In this document: positions 1 through 9,096 of the stretch, one piece after another
How positions within the stretch are numbered: the stretch's first letter is position 1
Layout of the letters: the number at the start of each line of letters is the position of its first letter
Assembly: GCA_000990445.1 (NCBI GenBank)
Contig: LBTJ01000002.1
Coordinates: 1 to 39,942 of the forward strand
Direction of reading: 5' to 3'
DNA from: Candidatus Roizmanbacteria bacterium GW2011_GWA2_37_7
GTDB taxonomy: Bacteria; Patescibacteriota; Microgenomatia; UBA1406; GWC2-37-13
DNA: 39,942 nt
Notes under the pieces: model-generated
What the model saw: only the letters and a program-made list of their open reading frames with translations
Database searches by the model: none
What the model was told of the DNA's origin: nothing
Made by a program: the position numbers and the translations under genes

Positions 1-2
1 AG

Positions 3-77
3 TCAGAAGAGACATTTATATATTTAGCCATGATAGGACTCATGCTCAGAAGAACGGAGGTCTCAAATAAGGGCTAA
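3..77 (+). CDS. C-terminal tail of a protein that begins before the window (partial)
   Basis: The frame is open from the first bases of the window and ends at TAA 75-77. The 24 visible residues include a hydrophobic run (FIYLAMIGLML) followed by a basic, polar tail, as at the end of a membrane protein. Given the polysaccharide genes downstream it could be the end of a membrane glycosyltransferase or polymerase, but too little is visible to name a family. It may also be a chance open frame. Confidence 0.35.
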   Translation, partial: SEETFIYLAMIGLMLRRTEVSNKG

Positions 78-148
78 AGAATCCAAACAGGCTCTAAGAG
101 CTCGTCCGCAAATAACTTAATAGGAATTTACGGATACGGCCCCTTTGC

Positions 149-188
149 GTCGCATACATACTGGTCAATTAATTATAATGGATGCGAC
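149..188 (+). promoter_or_regulatory. Candidate promoter inside a 7-bp inverted repeat, upstream of the first methyltransferase
   Basis: A perfect TATAAT lies at 174-179, 21 nt before the ATG at 201, with no convincing -35 box. It is flanked by a perfect inverted repeat, GTCGCAT at 149-155 and ATGCGAC at 182-188. Bases 78-148 show no gene. The arrangement would suit a repressor site over a promoter, but this is inference. Confidence 0.4.
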
Positions 189-200
189 CTTATTAATACC

Positions 201-815
201 ATGTTTCAAAAAGATCCGCTACTTGAACAAAGTACTTCGCCACACAGTCCGCAAAATATTATTCCTCAACAAATAAGGAAAAATGCTACCGTCCTTGATG
301 TTGGCTGTAATACAGGCTTTCTAGCCCGGATTTTGAAGAAGAAAAAGACTATTACTGATGGCATTGATATTAATGACGAAGCATTACAAAAGGCAAAAAA
401 GTATTGTCGGAAAGTATACAAACGGGATTTGTATTCGGGTAAGTTTGACATTGACAAGAAACAATATGATTATATTGTGTTTGCCGATGTGCTTGAGCAT
501 CTTCCGCGCCCTGACTGGCTATTGCTGGACGCTCACAACTATCTTGCCAAGAATGGAAAAATCATCGCATCATTACCAAACATCGCCCGTGCAGAAATAC
601 GATTAAATCTAATGCTTGGCAAATTTGACTATACCAAAGGGGGGATATTGAGTGAGGATCATCTCCGATTTTTTACACGAAAAAACGCAACCGAGATGTT
701 TGAGCAATGCGGCTATATTGTAGAAGAAACGATCCCGACCGGACTAGGGCATCAACTAAATATATTGCCAGAACTGACAGCGTTTCAATTTATTTATATA
801 TGCAGTCAAGCCTGA
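201..815 (+). CDS. Class I SAM-dependent methyltransferase
   Basis: This 204-aa protein has the Rossmann-fold signature of class I methyltransferases. Motif I is VLDVGCNTG (residues 31-39), the acidic end of strand 2 is GIDIND, and strand 4 is DYIVFADVLEHL followed by a proline-rich loop. The pattern fits the Methyltransf_11/23 families common in polysaccharide loci, where members methylate sugars or sugar-linked lipids. The substrate cannot be read from the sequence. Translation probably starts at the ATG at 201; the only candidate promoter is the TATAAT 21 nt upstream. A good terminator follows the stop, so it is likely transcribed apart from the genes after 877. Confidence 0.8.
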   Translation: MFQKDPLLEQSTSPHSPQNIIPQQIRKNATVLDVGCNTGFLARILKKKKTITDGIDINDEALQKAKKYCRKVYKRDLYSGKFDIDKKQYDYIVFADVLEHLPRPDWLLLDAHNYLAKNGKIIASLPNIARAEIRLNLMLGKFDYTKGGILSEDHLRFFTRKNATEMFEQCGYIVEETIPTGLGHQLNILPELTAFQFIYICSQA

Positions 816-827
816 TATTGAAAAACC

Positions 828-864
828 TAGATACAAATGCTAGTATGTAGCGTATCTATTTTTT
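828..864 (+). terminator. Rho-independent terminator
   Basis: TAGATAC (828-834) pairs with GTATCTA (852-858). An inner GCTA/TAGC stem (839-842 with 848-851) closes a GTATG loop, and six T residues follow (859-864). The AAAT at 835-838 would bulge out. It sits just after the methyltransferase that ends at 815. Confidence 0.75.
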
Positions 865-876
865 CCACTTTTTGAT

Positions 877-2124
877 ATGCAAGACAACATAATAAAAAAA
901 CTGAAGAAATGCCGTGTATGTAAAAACACGCATCTAACAAAAGTATTTACATTAGGACCCACACCTTTGGCAAATGCATTTCTTACAGAAAAACAAATAG
1001 ATGAACCTGAGTCGTTTTATCCACTCGACGTATATTTCTGTCAAAATTGTAGTTTCGTACAACTCGGTCATGTAGTATCACCCGAGATTCTGTTTAAAGA
1101 TTATGTATATGTATCTTCGACTTCACCGGTGTTTGTGAATCACTTTAAAAATTTTGCAAAAGAAATAGTCACTCAATTCTCTCTGAATAATAAGGCGCTG
1201 GTGATCGATATCGGTAGCAACGACGGGATATTATTAAAACCATTTCTAGCGCTTGGGACTCGCGTCCTCGGGATTGAACCTGCTTCACACATTGCAAAAG
1301 AGGCAGAGAAGCAGGGCATCGAAACCATTGATGAATTTTTTAGTGTCGCACTGGCAAAAAATATTGTCAAAAAAAAGGGTAAAGCAAAGGTCGTAACGGC
1401 AAACAATGTGTTTGCACATATTCATGATTTAGACGAGGTTATAAAAGGTCTTGACGTACTCCTTGATGATGAAGGTGTCTTTATCACCGAATCTCCTTAT
1501 CTTATTGATTTCCTGAAAAAAAGATACTTTGATCTGGTTTATCATGAACATCTCTCGTACTGGTCTCTCTCATCTCTTATGACTCTTTTCAAGCGATTTG
1601 ATATGGAGGTATTTGACATTCAAAAAGTTGATGTACACGGAGGCACCATACGCACCTTTATTAAAAGAAAAAAAGCTCACTTTGCAGTCTCAAAGAATGT
1701 GGACAAATTTCTACAAAAAGAAAAAAAATCAAAACTTAAAAATATTGAAACCTATCAAAATTTTTCAAAAAAAATTCTGGAAAACAGACGTAAACTGATC
1801 GGACTTCTGACAAAACTTAAATTATATGGCAAACGAATTGTCGGATACGGAGCTCCAGCTAAAGGAAATACTTTGTTAAACTATTTCAAAATCGGCCCGG
1901 AAATACTGGATTATATTGTAGAAGACAGCCACCTCAAGGTAGGGTTGTACACCCCTGGAACACATATCCCGATTGTATCTTCGAAACAATTGCAAAAAGA
2001 TAACCCTGATTATGTTTTTATTCTTGCCTGGAATTTTGCCCCATCTATACAAAAAAAGCTTGCTTGGTTTAAAAAAAGAGGTAAAAAATTTATCATCCCG
2101 GTACCTCAACCAAAAATTGTATAA
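877..2124 (+). CDS. Sugar C-methyltransferase (NovU/TylC3/TcaB9-like)
   Basis: The 415-aa protein shows the three-part layout of nucleotide-sugar C-methyltransferases. An N-terminal zinc-binding module has CRVC near residue 12 and a second CQNC pair. A SAM-binding domain carries VIDIGSNDG, and a C-terminal domain of the Methyltransf_14 type carries GYGAPAKGN. The YHEH motif near residue 225 matches the active-site Tyr/Glu/His cluster known for TcaB9. Such enzymes methylate C-3 of 4-keto-deoxysugars bound to TDP or a similar carrier. The epimerase genes that follow could act on the same sugar. Length is normal for the family. Confidence 0.88.
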   Translation: MQDNIIKKLKKCRVCKNTHLTKVFTLGPTPLANAFLTEKQIDEPESFYPLDVYFCQNCSFVQLGHVVSPEILFKDYVYVSSTSPVFVNHFKNFAKEIVTQFSLNNKALVIDIGSNDGILLKPFLALGTRVLGIEPASHIAKEAEKQGIETIDEFFSVALAKNIVKKKGKAKVVTANNVFAHIHDLDEVIKGLDVLLDDEGVFITESPYLIDFLKKRYFDLVYHEHLSYWSLSSLMTLFKRFDMEVFDIQKVDVHGGTIRTFIKRKKAHFAVSKNVDKFLQKEKKSKLKNIETYQNFSKKILENRRKLIGLLTKLKLYGKRIVGYGAPAKGNTLLNYFKIGPEILDYIVEDSHLKVGLYTPGTHIPIVSSKQLQKDNPDYVFILAWNFAPSIQKKLAWFKKRGKKFIIPVPQPKIV

Positions 2125-2125
2125 T
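2120..2125 (+). promoter_or_regulatory. -10 box TATAAT directly before the epimerase start
   Basis: An exact TATAAT overlaps the TAA stop of the preceding gene and lies 7 nt before the ATG at 2133. No Shine-Dalgarno is visible. Transcription from this box would begin at or next to the start codon, giving a leaderless mRNA. Overlap with a TAA stop codon makes chance occurrence somewhat more likely here. Confidence 0.45.
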
Positions 2126-2132
2126 AATTAAC

Positions 2133-3194
2133 ATGACCAGTAATACTATCGTTCAAGAAGATATCGACCAAATAATAGATTCTATTAAAAGTCAGTATTC
2201 TATATTGGAAGGAAAAACTGTCATTATTACCGGTGGGTCAGGATTTTTAGGCCAATACATGGTCAAGACTTTAATAAGGCTTAATCAAAAACATTTGAAA
2301 TTAAAGTGCAAGATTATTTCGATTGATAATCATATTGTTCCCAATAAGAAAAGATCTTCAGAAATGATCACGGCAAAAAATGTTAGATACATTCAGCAGG
2401 ATGTTACAAAACCCTTTACATTGAAGGGTCCTGTAGATTTTATAATTCATGCGGCTGGAATTGCCGCACCTGTTTTTTATCAAAAATACCCTCTTAAAAC
2501 AATAGACGTAGCTGTAACCGGAACTCGAAATATGCTTGAACTGGCAAGAAAAAAAAAGGCAAAAAGTTTCCTTTTTTTTAGTTCAAGTGAAATTTATGGA
2601 AATCCTGTTGTGAGTGAAATCCCAACAAAGGAAACATATAAGGGAAATGTCTCATGCACAGGACCGAGAGCCTGTTATGACGAATCCAAAAGAATGGGAG
2701 AAACGCTTTGTTTTACCTATTTTCGAATGTTTCAGACGCCAGTTAAGGTAGTAAGACCATTTAATATTTTTGGTCCCGGGATGAATATGAAGGATTATAG
2801 AGTCATTCCGAACTTCCTAAATAGTGCCTTTACCGGAAATCCGCTCCCGGTACATGTAAGCGGAAAACAGACACGGACATTTTCTTATATATCCGATGCC
2901 GTTTCCGGTTTTTTTAAAGTTTTATTGTCTGATAAAAATGGTGAAGTCTATAACGTTGGGAACGATAAAGACGAAATCACCATGAATCAATTAGCTCGGA
3001 TAATAAATGATATTTTTGATCATAAACTTGAAATTAAAAACGTTGAATACCCCAATACATATCCCGCAGACGAACCTCAGAGAAGATGTCCTGATTTAAC
3101 AAAAATTAAAAAGGATTTAGGATATAAAACAAAAATTGATCTAAAAAAAGGTTTGAGAAGGACTATTATCTGGTGTCAGGAACAGGGTATGTAA
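2133..3194 (+). CDS. NAD-dependent epimerase/dehydratase (extended SDR, UDP-glucuronate decarboxylase-like)
   Basis: The 353-aa protein is an extended short-chain dehydrogenase. It has the Rossmann motif TGGSGFLG near residue 33, the active-site stretch SSSEIYGNP, a YxxxK pair in CYDESKR, and VVRPFNIFGPG in the substrate-binding part. The overall pattern (QTRTFSYISDAVSGF, near-C-terminal PDLTKIKKDLGY) is closest to UDP-glucuronate decarboxylase and related nucleotide-sugar enzymes. The N-terminal extension of about 30 residues is a little longer than usual. The exact sugar is uncertain; the neighbouring C-methyltransferase suggests a deoxysugar pathway. Confidence 0.82.
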   Translation: MTSNTIVQEDIDQIIDSIKSQYSILEGKTVIITGGSGFLGQYMVKTLIRLNQKHLKLKCKIISIDNHIVPNKKRSSEMITAKNVRYIQQDVTKPFTLKGPVDFIIHAAGIAAPVFYQKYPLKTIDVAVTGTRNMLELARKKKAKSFLFFSSSEIYGNPVVSEIPTKETYKGNVSCTGPRACYDESKRMGETLCFTYFRMFQTPVKVVRPFNIFGPGMNMKDYRVIPNFLNSAFTGNPLPVHVSGKQTRTFSYISDAVSGFFKVLLSDKNGEVYNVGNDKDEITMNQLARIINDIFDHKLEIKNVEYPNTYPADEPQRRCPDLTKIKKDLGYKTKIDLKKGLRRTIIWCQEQGM

Positions 3195-3206
3195 TCTTTC
3201 TTGTTT

Positions 3207-4370
3207 ATGAAGACAATTATTCACATTCTTTCTCACACTTTAGAAAATGATAGTAACCTTAATTATCATATTGAAGGAAATTGGGCTTCACGGCTAGCAA
3301 AAAACACCCTGCAATATACTAATATATTTAAGCATGAGGTTTGGTATCCTGTCAGACATTTAAAAAAATCCGTAAAAATAACCAAACATAATATTAAATA
3401 CAAACTCTTTCCGGCAAAAACTCTAAATGTAGGACTCGAATCATATTTTGGGCTGATCTCTTGCCCTCTTCTTTTTCTAGAACTATCTCATTACAACCCA
3501 AAATCAACTGTTATCCATATTCAAGGAGAAAGGGGTAGTATTTTACACAAATTACTTTTATATAAACCCCTCTTCCCGATAATTGTCCAATATCATGGCT
3601 ATGGTCAACCACCTTGGCTTGATTGGTTCGAAAAAATCAGTGTTGCTCTTATTGAAAAAATGGCTTTTCCCCGAGTAAAACATTTTTTTGTACCGATTCG
3701 TCCACGTGTGAAGTATTTAACAGAAACCATTCACATCAGTCCAGATAAAATAAGTTTTGAAAATGTTGGGGTAGACTATAGTAAGTTTAAACCGAGGAAT
3801 AAAGAATATATTCGTAAGCAACTACATCTTCCTAAAAAAGCATTTATAATGTTGTTCGTAGGCCACCTTATATATTCAAAAGGAGTTGATATTATTATCC
3901 AAGCATATGAAAAGCTGAAATCTTCATTTCCACATTTATATCTTCTATTCGTAGGGGCCCATCCTAAAGATCCGCTTTATACAACTGCCTTACAAAGGGC
4001 AGACAAAATAATAGGTGTGACCGACAATAAAGACCTTCCACTTTATTACAATGCATCTGATGTCTATTGCCTTTACGGCAATCCGAAAACTGCTCGGTAT
4101 GGAGGTGTTGGTATTGCATCTTATGAAGCTCTTGCTTCAAATCTGAATGTCATATCAACAAATCTTATCCATTTCCCTGATGACATTACTTCAAAAGTCG
4201 GGTTCATTCCAAAAAATTCTATTGATTTTGAGAACAAACTGGAATATCTGATTCGTAACCCGAACTTTGCATTTAATGCCCGCTCTATCGTTGAACCATA
4301 TATCTCTAACGATTTTGTTATGAAAAATATTATTGAGATATATCGCAATTTGTTTCCAATAAATCGCTGA
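3207..4370 (+). CDS. Glycosyltransferase family 4
   Basis: From the ATG at 3207 the protein has 387 aa; a TTG two codons earlier (3201) is a less likely start. The C-terminal half is a GT-B fold typical of GT4. It has the phosphate-binding region LFVGHLIYSKGVDIIIQAY, then LYLLFVGAHP, and the nucleotide-sugar binding stretch YGGVGIASYEALA in the usual E-x7-E area. The N-terminal acceptor domain is divergent. It probably transfers a sugar to a lipid-linked oligosaccharide on the cytoplasmic face of the membrane. The gap to the preceding gene is only 12 nt, so it belongs to the same cluster. Confidence 0.85.
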   Translation: MKTIIHILSHTLENDSNLNYHIEGNWASRLAKNTLQYTNIFKHEVWYPVRHLKKSVKITKHNIKYKLFPAKTLNVGLESYFGLISCPLLFLELSHYNPKSTVIHIQGERGSILHKLLLYKPLFPIIVQYHGYGQPPWLDWFEKISVALIEKMAFPRVKHFFVPIRPRVKYLTETIHISPDKISFENVGVDYSKFKPRNKEYIRKQLHLPKKAFIMLFVGHLIYSKGVDIIIQAYEKLKSSFPHLYLLFVGAHPKDPLYTTALQRADKIIGVTDNKDLPLYYNASDVYCLYGNPKTARYGGVGIASYEALASNLNVISTNLIHFPDDITSKVGFIPKNSIDFENKLEYLIRNPNFAFNARSIVEPYISNDFVMKNIIEIYRNLFPINR

Positions 4371-4404
4371 TTAGCTAAAAATCTTTTTGAAAACAAAAAG
4401 CATG

Positions 4405-4410
4405 TATAAT
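4405..4410 (+). promoter_or_regulatory. -10 box TATAAT before the GalE-like gene
   Basis: An exact TATAAT lies 9 nt before the ATG at 4420. In-frame upstream starts (TTG 4387, ATG 4402) would put the box inside the coding region, so the box supports the start at 4420. No clear -35 or Shine-Dalgarno is seen. Confidence 0.45.
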
Positions 4411-4419
4411 GGTACAAAT

Positions 4420-5382
4420 ATGCCTACACTCAAAGGAAAAAGAGTTTTAGTCACAGGTGGTGCGGGATTTATAGGAAGCCATCTGGTAGACAGAATTATT
4501 AAAGAGCAAATCCGGTCGCTATGTGTCGTTGACAATTATTTTCTAGGCACAAATGACAATCTCAACTTTGCCTCACAAAATTTCCCATCATTAAAAATAT
4601 TCAAACAGGATATAACCAACGTGGAGAAGATCCAAACCATTCTTCGTAAAGAAAATATTGACGTTGTTTTTAACCTGGCTGCCATACCGCTTCTGACATC
4701 ATTGGAAAAACCGGTTTTTACTGTTAATTCGATTATTAATTCTTCAATGACATTTTGTGAACTGTTAAGAAAAAAACTTTTTGAAACACTTATTCACTTT
4801 TCTTCATCTGAAGTCTATGGAACAGCCCAATATGTACCAATGGATGAAAAACACCCTATGGAACCCTGCACCCCTTATGCAGCTGCAAAGGCAGCTGCAG
4901 ATCATCTTGTTTTATCCTACGTTAAAACATTTAATATAGATGCATCAATCGTCCGGCCGTTTAATAATTATGGACCCCGACAGAATAAGGGAGATTATGC
5001 AGCAATTATCCCCATAGTTGTACAAAACATTTTGCTAAAAAAACCGATAATAATCTACGGTGACGGCAGACAAACACGAGATTTTATATTTGTGCGCGAC
5101 GTTGCGGATGCAACGATTGCGATCTATAATGAACCTCGGGCAAGAAGAAAACAAATCAATATTGCCGCAGGGAAGGAAACATCGGTTCTTGATCTCGTTC
5201 ATACCATCGTTGATATCATGCATGCTGATACAAAAATCGTGTATAAGCCCGCGCGACAAGGAGATGTCCGAAGACACTTTGCCGATATTTCACTTGCAAA
5301 AAAATTAATTAATTTCCAGCCGTCAACAGACATAGAGCAAGGACTTAGGGAAACGGTTGAATGGTATAAAAATTCCCTATGA
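4420..5382 (+). CDS. NAD-dependent nucleotide-sugar epimerase/dehydratase (GalE-like)
   Basis: This 320-aa extended SDR starts with KRVLVTGGAGFIGSHLVDRI, the NAD-binding glycine motif. It has SSSEVYG, a YxxxK pair in YAAAKAAADHL, VRPFNNYGPRQ, and DFIFVRDVADA near the C-terminus, all typical of the UDP-glucose 4-epimerase and 4,6-dehydratase group. The start at 4420 is chosen because the glycine motif then begins about 10 residues in, as usual for the family. The stop overlaps the next start (ATGA), so it is translationally coupled to the aminotransferase and may supply its keto-sugar substrate. Confidence 0.85.
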   Translation: MPTLKGKRVLVTGGAGFIGSHLVDRIIKEQIRSLCVVDNYFLGTNDNLNFASQNFPSLKIFKQDITNVEKIQTILRKENIDVVFNLAAIPLLTSLEKPVFTVNSIINSSMTFCELLRKKLFETLIHFSSSEVYGTAQYVPMDEKHPMEPCTPYAAAKAAADHLVLSYVKTFNIDASIVRPFNNYGPRQNKGDYAAIIPIVVQNILLKKPIIIYGDGRQTRDFIFVRDVADATIAIYNEPRARRKQINIAAGKETSVLDLVHTIVDIMHADTKIVYKPARQGDVRRHFADISLAKKLINFQPSTDIEQGLRETVEWYKNSL

Positions 5383-6491
5383 AAACTCAAAAAAACCTCA
5401 GATTGGCTTTACCGTACTTTGATGCAAAAGAATTACTCGCAGTAAAAAAAGTACTTGATTCGGGATATCTAACACAAGGTCCAAAAGTAGCGGAATTTGA
5501 GCAAACATTAAAAAAATATATTGGAACCCGTCATGCTTTTGCCGTTACTTCTGCGACAACGGCACTACATTTATCGCTTGTCGCGCTTGGAATAGGCCGC
5601 GGGGATGAAGTTCTTGTCCCGGACTTTACATTTCCAGCTTCGGCAAATGTGGTAGTACAGACTGGCGCAAAACCGGTACTAGTTGATATCGATCTGAATA
5701 CATATACCATGAACCTCGAAGACGCGGCGAGAAAGATTACAAAAAAAACAAAGGCTATTATGCCTGTGCACACTTTTGGACTTTCTGCAAATATGAGTCC
5801 TATTCTTAAACTAGCTCGTAATCATGGCCTCTTTGTAATTGAGGATGCTGCTTGCGCTTTAGGAGCGTCTTATTTTGGGAAAATGTGCGGATCACTCGGA
5901 GACACAGGTTGTTTTAGCTTTCATCCAAGAAAAGCGATAACTACCGGGGAGGGAGGGATGATTACAACCAATGACAAAAAACTGGCTGAAAAAATCATTC
6001 TTCTGAGGAGCCATGGGGGAATAAGAAAAAAGGGTAGATTTACTTTTTATGAAGCTGGGTTTAACTATCGAATGACGGATATACAAGCAGCTATTGGAAT
6101 AGTCCAAATGGCTAAATTCGATCGAATTCTTAAAAAGCGTTTAAAACTGGCTAAAATAATGACTGCCGCTCTGAAAAATATTGATGGTGTAACTGTTCCT
6201 TTTATCCCGAATTGGGGTGAACATACATTTCAATCCTATATATTATTACTTGATAATAAAATAAATCGCGATCTTGTCATCCAGAAAATGAAAGCAAAAA
6301 ACATTGAAACAACACTGGGCACATATGCTCTACATGACCAACCGTATTTTCAAAATGCCTACGGATATACAAAAGGTCAATTGCGCAATTCGCATATTGC
6401 ATACAAACAAACACTGGCGCTTCCCTTGCATATGAAAATGGATGAAGGAACCGTTCGTTTAATAATTTCAGCATTAAAAAAATTTTTGTAG
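5379..6491 (+). CDS. DegT/DnrJ/EryC1/StrS-family PLP aminotransferase (first)
   Basis: The 370-aa protein is a sugar aminotransferase of the DegT family. The Schiff-base lysine is K185 in HPRKAITTGEGG, and the aspartate contacting the PLP pyridine nitrogen is D156 in IEDAACALG. The N-terminal SGYLTQGPKVAEFE is also typical. It would move an amino group from glutamate to a keto sugar nucleotide. The start overlaps the stop of the epimerase by 4 nt, and a hexapeptide acyltransferase follows 4 nt later. Together these suggest a keto-sugar, amino-sugar, N-acylated sugar route. Confidence 0.9.
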   Translation: MKTQKNLRLALPYFDAKELLAVKKVLDSGYLTQGPKVAEFEQTLKKYIGTRHAFAVTSATTALHLSLVALGIGRGDEVLVPDFTFPASANVVVQTGAKPVLVDIDLNTYTMNLEDAARKITKKTKAIMPVHTFGLSANMSPILKLARNHGLFVIEDAACALGASYFGKMCGSLGDTGCFSFHPRKAITTGEGGMITTNDKKLAEKIILLRSHGGIRKKGRFTFYEAGFNYRMTDIQAAIGIVQMAKFDRILKKRLKLAKIMTAALKNIDGVTVPFIPNWGEHTFQSYILLLDNKINRDLVIQKMKAKNIETTLGTYALHDQPYFQNAYGYTKGQLRNSHIAYKQTLALPLHMKMDEGTVRLIISALKKFL

Positions 6492-6495
6492 AAAT

Positions 6496-7035
6496 ATGAC
6501 AAAAAAACAACATTGGGCCAGTCATGGGAATGGTAAAGTATCTTCAAAAGACTTTGGCGCATATGGAAAAGGGATTGTAATAGAAGATGACGTGCTTATT
6601 TTTCATCCAGAGTCTATCTTTTTAGGCGATAATATTTATATAGGTCATGGAACTATACTCCATGGATATCACAAAAATAAAATGAATATAGAAAGCGGTA
6701 CATGGATTGGACCTTTTTGCTACTTGCATAGTGCGGGAGGAATTTATATAGGAAAAGACGTCGGAATTGGTCCGGGAGTAAAAATGATTACCTCGCAGCA
6801 TTTAATCGATCGGGGGAACAAAGCGATAATAAAAAATGATGTATCTAAAAAAGAAATAATAATTCAAAACGGCTCAGATATCGGAGTTGGAGCAATTGTT
6901 TTACCAGGGGTTACTATAAATGAAGGTGCTCAAATTGGAGCAGGGGCTGTCGTTGCTGAAGATATCCCCCAGTTTGGCATTGCTGTTGGGGTACCCGCCG
7001 TAACGATTCGTCATAGGAAAGGACATTTGGTATGA
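6496..7035 (+). CDS. Hexapeptide-repeat (left-handed beta-helix) acyltransferase
   Basis: The 179-aa protein is mostly hexapeptide repeats ([LIV]-G-x4 pattern), such as IGHGTI, IGPFCY, IGKDVG, IGPGVK, IGVGAI and IGAGAV. It ends in the VGVPAVTIR turn common to the family. Such proteins are trimeric O- or N-acyltransferases using acetyl-CoA or a similar donor. Position right after an aminotransferase suggests N-acylation of the new amino sugar, but O-acetyltransferases look alike. Its stop overlaps the next start (ATGA). Confidence 0.85.
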   Translation: MTKKQHWASHGNGKVSSKDFGAYGKGIVIEDDVLIFHPESIFLGDNIYIGHGTILHGYHKNKMNIESGTWIGPFCYLHSAGGIYIGKDVGIGPGVKMITSQHLIDRGNKAIIKNDVSKKEIIIQNGSDIGVGAIVLPGVTINEGAQIGAGAVVAEDIPQFGIAVGVPAVTIRHRKGHLV

Positions 7036-8141
7036 TACCTATTTCTAAACCAACCATCACTAATAAAGAAATAAAATCACTTGTGGATGTTTGTAAATCA
7101 GGTTTGCTTGTACAAGGAGCCAAAGTTGAAGAATTTGAAAATGCTGTTGCAAAACTGTGTGGAGTAAAATATGCAATAGCCCTTAGTAATGGTACGGCTG
7201 CACTTCATACCGCACTTTATGCCGCAGGAATCGGACATGGCGATGAAATAATTACTACTCCTTTCACATTTGTTGCAACTGCAAATGCGATTCTGATGCA
7301 AGGAGCTATTCCTGTATTCGTCGACATTGCACCAGAAACATACAATATGGATCCGTCAAAAATTGAGGAAAAAATTACTAAAAAAACAAAGGCAATATTG
7401 CCGGTCGATCTATATGGACAAATCTACGATGTGGAAGCTCTCCAAAAAATTGCGAACACGCACAAACTGAAGATTATCGAAGATGCGTGTCAATCCATTA
7501 ATGCTTCATATAAGAAGCAAATGGCTGGATCATGTGGTGACGCAGGTTGTTTTTCTTTTTACGCCACAAAAAATATGATGACAGGGGAGGGAGGAATGAT
7601 TGTGACCAATGACAAAAAATTGACAACAATTGCGAAACAATTTAGAAGTCATGGACAACCAGAACATATTCGATACGAATACTTTCACCTCGGATACAAC
7701 TATCGAATGATGGATTTGGTTGCAGCAATAGGACTCGTACAGCTTGATAGACTTGAAACATTTACAAAAAATCGCATAAAAAACGCAGCTTTGCTCACAA
7801 AAGGTCTCGCAGACATTCCTGGGATTATAGTCCCCACTGTAATGAAAGAACATCGGCACGTATTTCATCAGTATACAATTCGTGTTACAAATCCTTTCCC
7901 CTTAGATAGAGATCAAGTCGCACAATACCTTAACAAGCGGGGAATTGGAACCGGTATATACTATCCTAAACCCCTTCATTTGTATTCACATCTTGCAAAA
8001 TACCTATTTAAAAGGGATGTTTTCCCCATTTCAGAACAGTTTTCCCATCAGGTTCTATCTCTACCTGTGCATCCGCTTGTTTCAAGGAAAGATATCCATC
8101 ATATTATTAAAACGATCCGGAATATATATGAAAAAAATTAA
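7032..8141 (+). CDS. DegT/DnrJ/EryC1/StrS-family PLP aminotransferase (second, WbpE-like)
   Basis: This 369-aa paralogue of the first aminotransferase has the PLP lysine K180 (YATKNMMTGEGG) and D151 (IEDACQSI). An AGGA-rich stretch 8 nt before the ATG may serve as a ribosome-binding site. The Gfo/Idh/MocA dehydrogenase that overlaps its 3' end by 14 nt and the WbpD-like acetyltransferase after it point to 3-amination of UDP-N-acetyl-glucosaminuronic acid, as WbpE does. The assignment rests mainly on gene order; the family is certain. Confidence 0.88.
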   Translation: MIPISKPTITNKEIKSLVDVCKSGLLVQGAKVEEFENAVAKLCGVKYAIALSNGTAALHTALYAAGIGHGDEIITTPFTFVATANAILMQGAIPVFVDIAPETYNMDPSKIEEKITKKTKAILPVDLYGQIYDVEALQKIANTHKLKIIEDACQSINASYKKQMAGSCGDAGCFSFYATKNMMTGEGGMIVTNDKKLTTIAKQFRSHGQPEHIRYEYFHLGYNYRMMDLVAAIGLVQLDRLETFTKNRIKNAALLTKGLADIPGIIVPTVMKEHRHVFHQYTIRVTNPFPLDRDQVAQYLNKRGIGTGIYYPKPLHLYSHLAKYLFKRDVFPISEQFSHQVLSLPVHPLVSRKDIHHIIKTIRNIYEKN

Positions 8142-9096
8142 TGTCGCAGTCATCGGTACCGGAAATATGGGACAGCATCACGTCCGGGTATATTCGCGCA
8201 TGAATAATACCAATTTAGTTGCTGTATGTGATCAAGATATCAAACGGGCACAAAAAATAGCACAGGAATATGGATGTACAAGCTATCAACACTATCACGA
8301 TATGATAGCTAGTGAAAAAATCGATGCTGTTTCTATTGCAGTACCTACCTTCTTACATCATAAAATATCACTAGACATGCTTGAGAACGGAAAACATCTA
8401 TTAATCGAGAAACCAATCTCAACAACACTAAAAGAGGCTCAAGATATTATTGATTCTTCAAAAAAGAATAAAAGAATTGTGATGGTTGGACATATTGAAA
8501 GGTTTAATCCAGCGATAATAGAATTAAAAAAACTTATCAGTAAAGATATTTTTGGAAAAATTATAACTCTTAATACAAAACGGGTCGGAGGAGTACCTTC
8601 ACAAATAAAAAATGCAAATGTTATGCTAGATTTGGCAATTCATGATATTGATATTTCAAATTATCTTTTAGATGATCTTCCAAATAAAGTAATGGGATTT
8701 AAATCAAAAAATGTCATTAAGGAACAAGAAGATTCAGCAATCATTTTGTTAAAGTATCGCGACTCAATATCGGTTATTGAAAATAACTGGATTACTCCGG
8801 TTAAAGTCCGCACTCTTGATATTACAGGCACAAAAGCATTCGCCAGATTGGATTATATAAAACAATCATTGTTCCTTTATGCCGATAACTTTAATATACA
8901 AAAGAAGCCTTATTATAACTACAAAGAATTTATTAACGGAACTGCTACAAAAATTAAACAAAAAATACATGTTAAAAAGGCTGAGCCGTTGAAACTTGAA
9001 TTAGAACATTTCATTGATTATGTCATTCATAATAAACAACCGGAAATGGATGCCAAAACCGCTTATAATGTTTTAAATATTGCTCTTAAATTATGA
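8128..9096 (+). CDS. Gfo/Idh/MocA-family NAD(P) oxidoreductase (WbpB-like)
   Basis: The likely start is the ATG at 8128, giving 322 aa. It places the NAD-binding motif VAVIGTGNMGQHH at the N-terminus; an in-frame reading further upstream would only repeat the end of the aminotransferase gene. EKPISTTLKEA carries the family's EKP lysine, and HDIDISNYLL carries the usual histidine region. In the WbpB/E/D route this enzyme oxidises C-3 of UDP-GlcNAcA, and the neighbours on both sides fit. The stop overlaps the acetyltransferase start by 4 nt. Confidence 0.88.
   Translation: MKKINVAVIGTGNMGQHHVRVYSRMNNTNLVAVCDQDIKRAQKIAQEYGCTSYQHYHDMIASEKIDAVSIAVPTFLHHKISLDMLENGKHLLIEKPISTTLKEAQDIIDSSKKNKRIVMVGHIERFNPAIIELKKLISKDIFGKIITLNTKRVGGVPSQIKNANVMLDLAIHDIDISNYLLDDLPNKVMGFKSKNVIKEQEDSAIILLKYRDSISVIENNWITPVKVRTLDITGTKAFARLDYIKQSLFLYADNFNIQKKPYYNYKEFINGTATKIKQKIHVKKAEPLKLELEHFIDYVIHNKQPEMDAKTAYNVLNIALKL

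Noticed and set aside
7945-8127. N-terminal extension of the Gfo/Idh/MocA dehydrogenase by 61 residues
   Set aside because: It overlaps the aminotransferase coding sequence in another frame and has no homology; the NAD motif starts right after the ATG at 8128.
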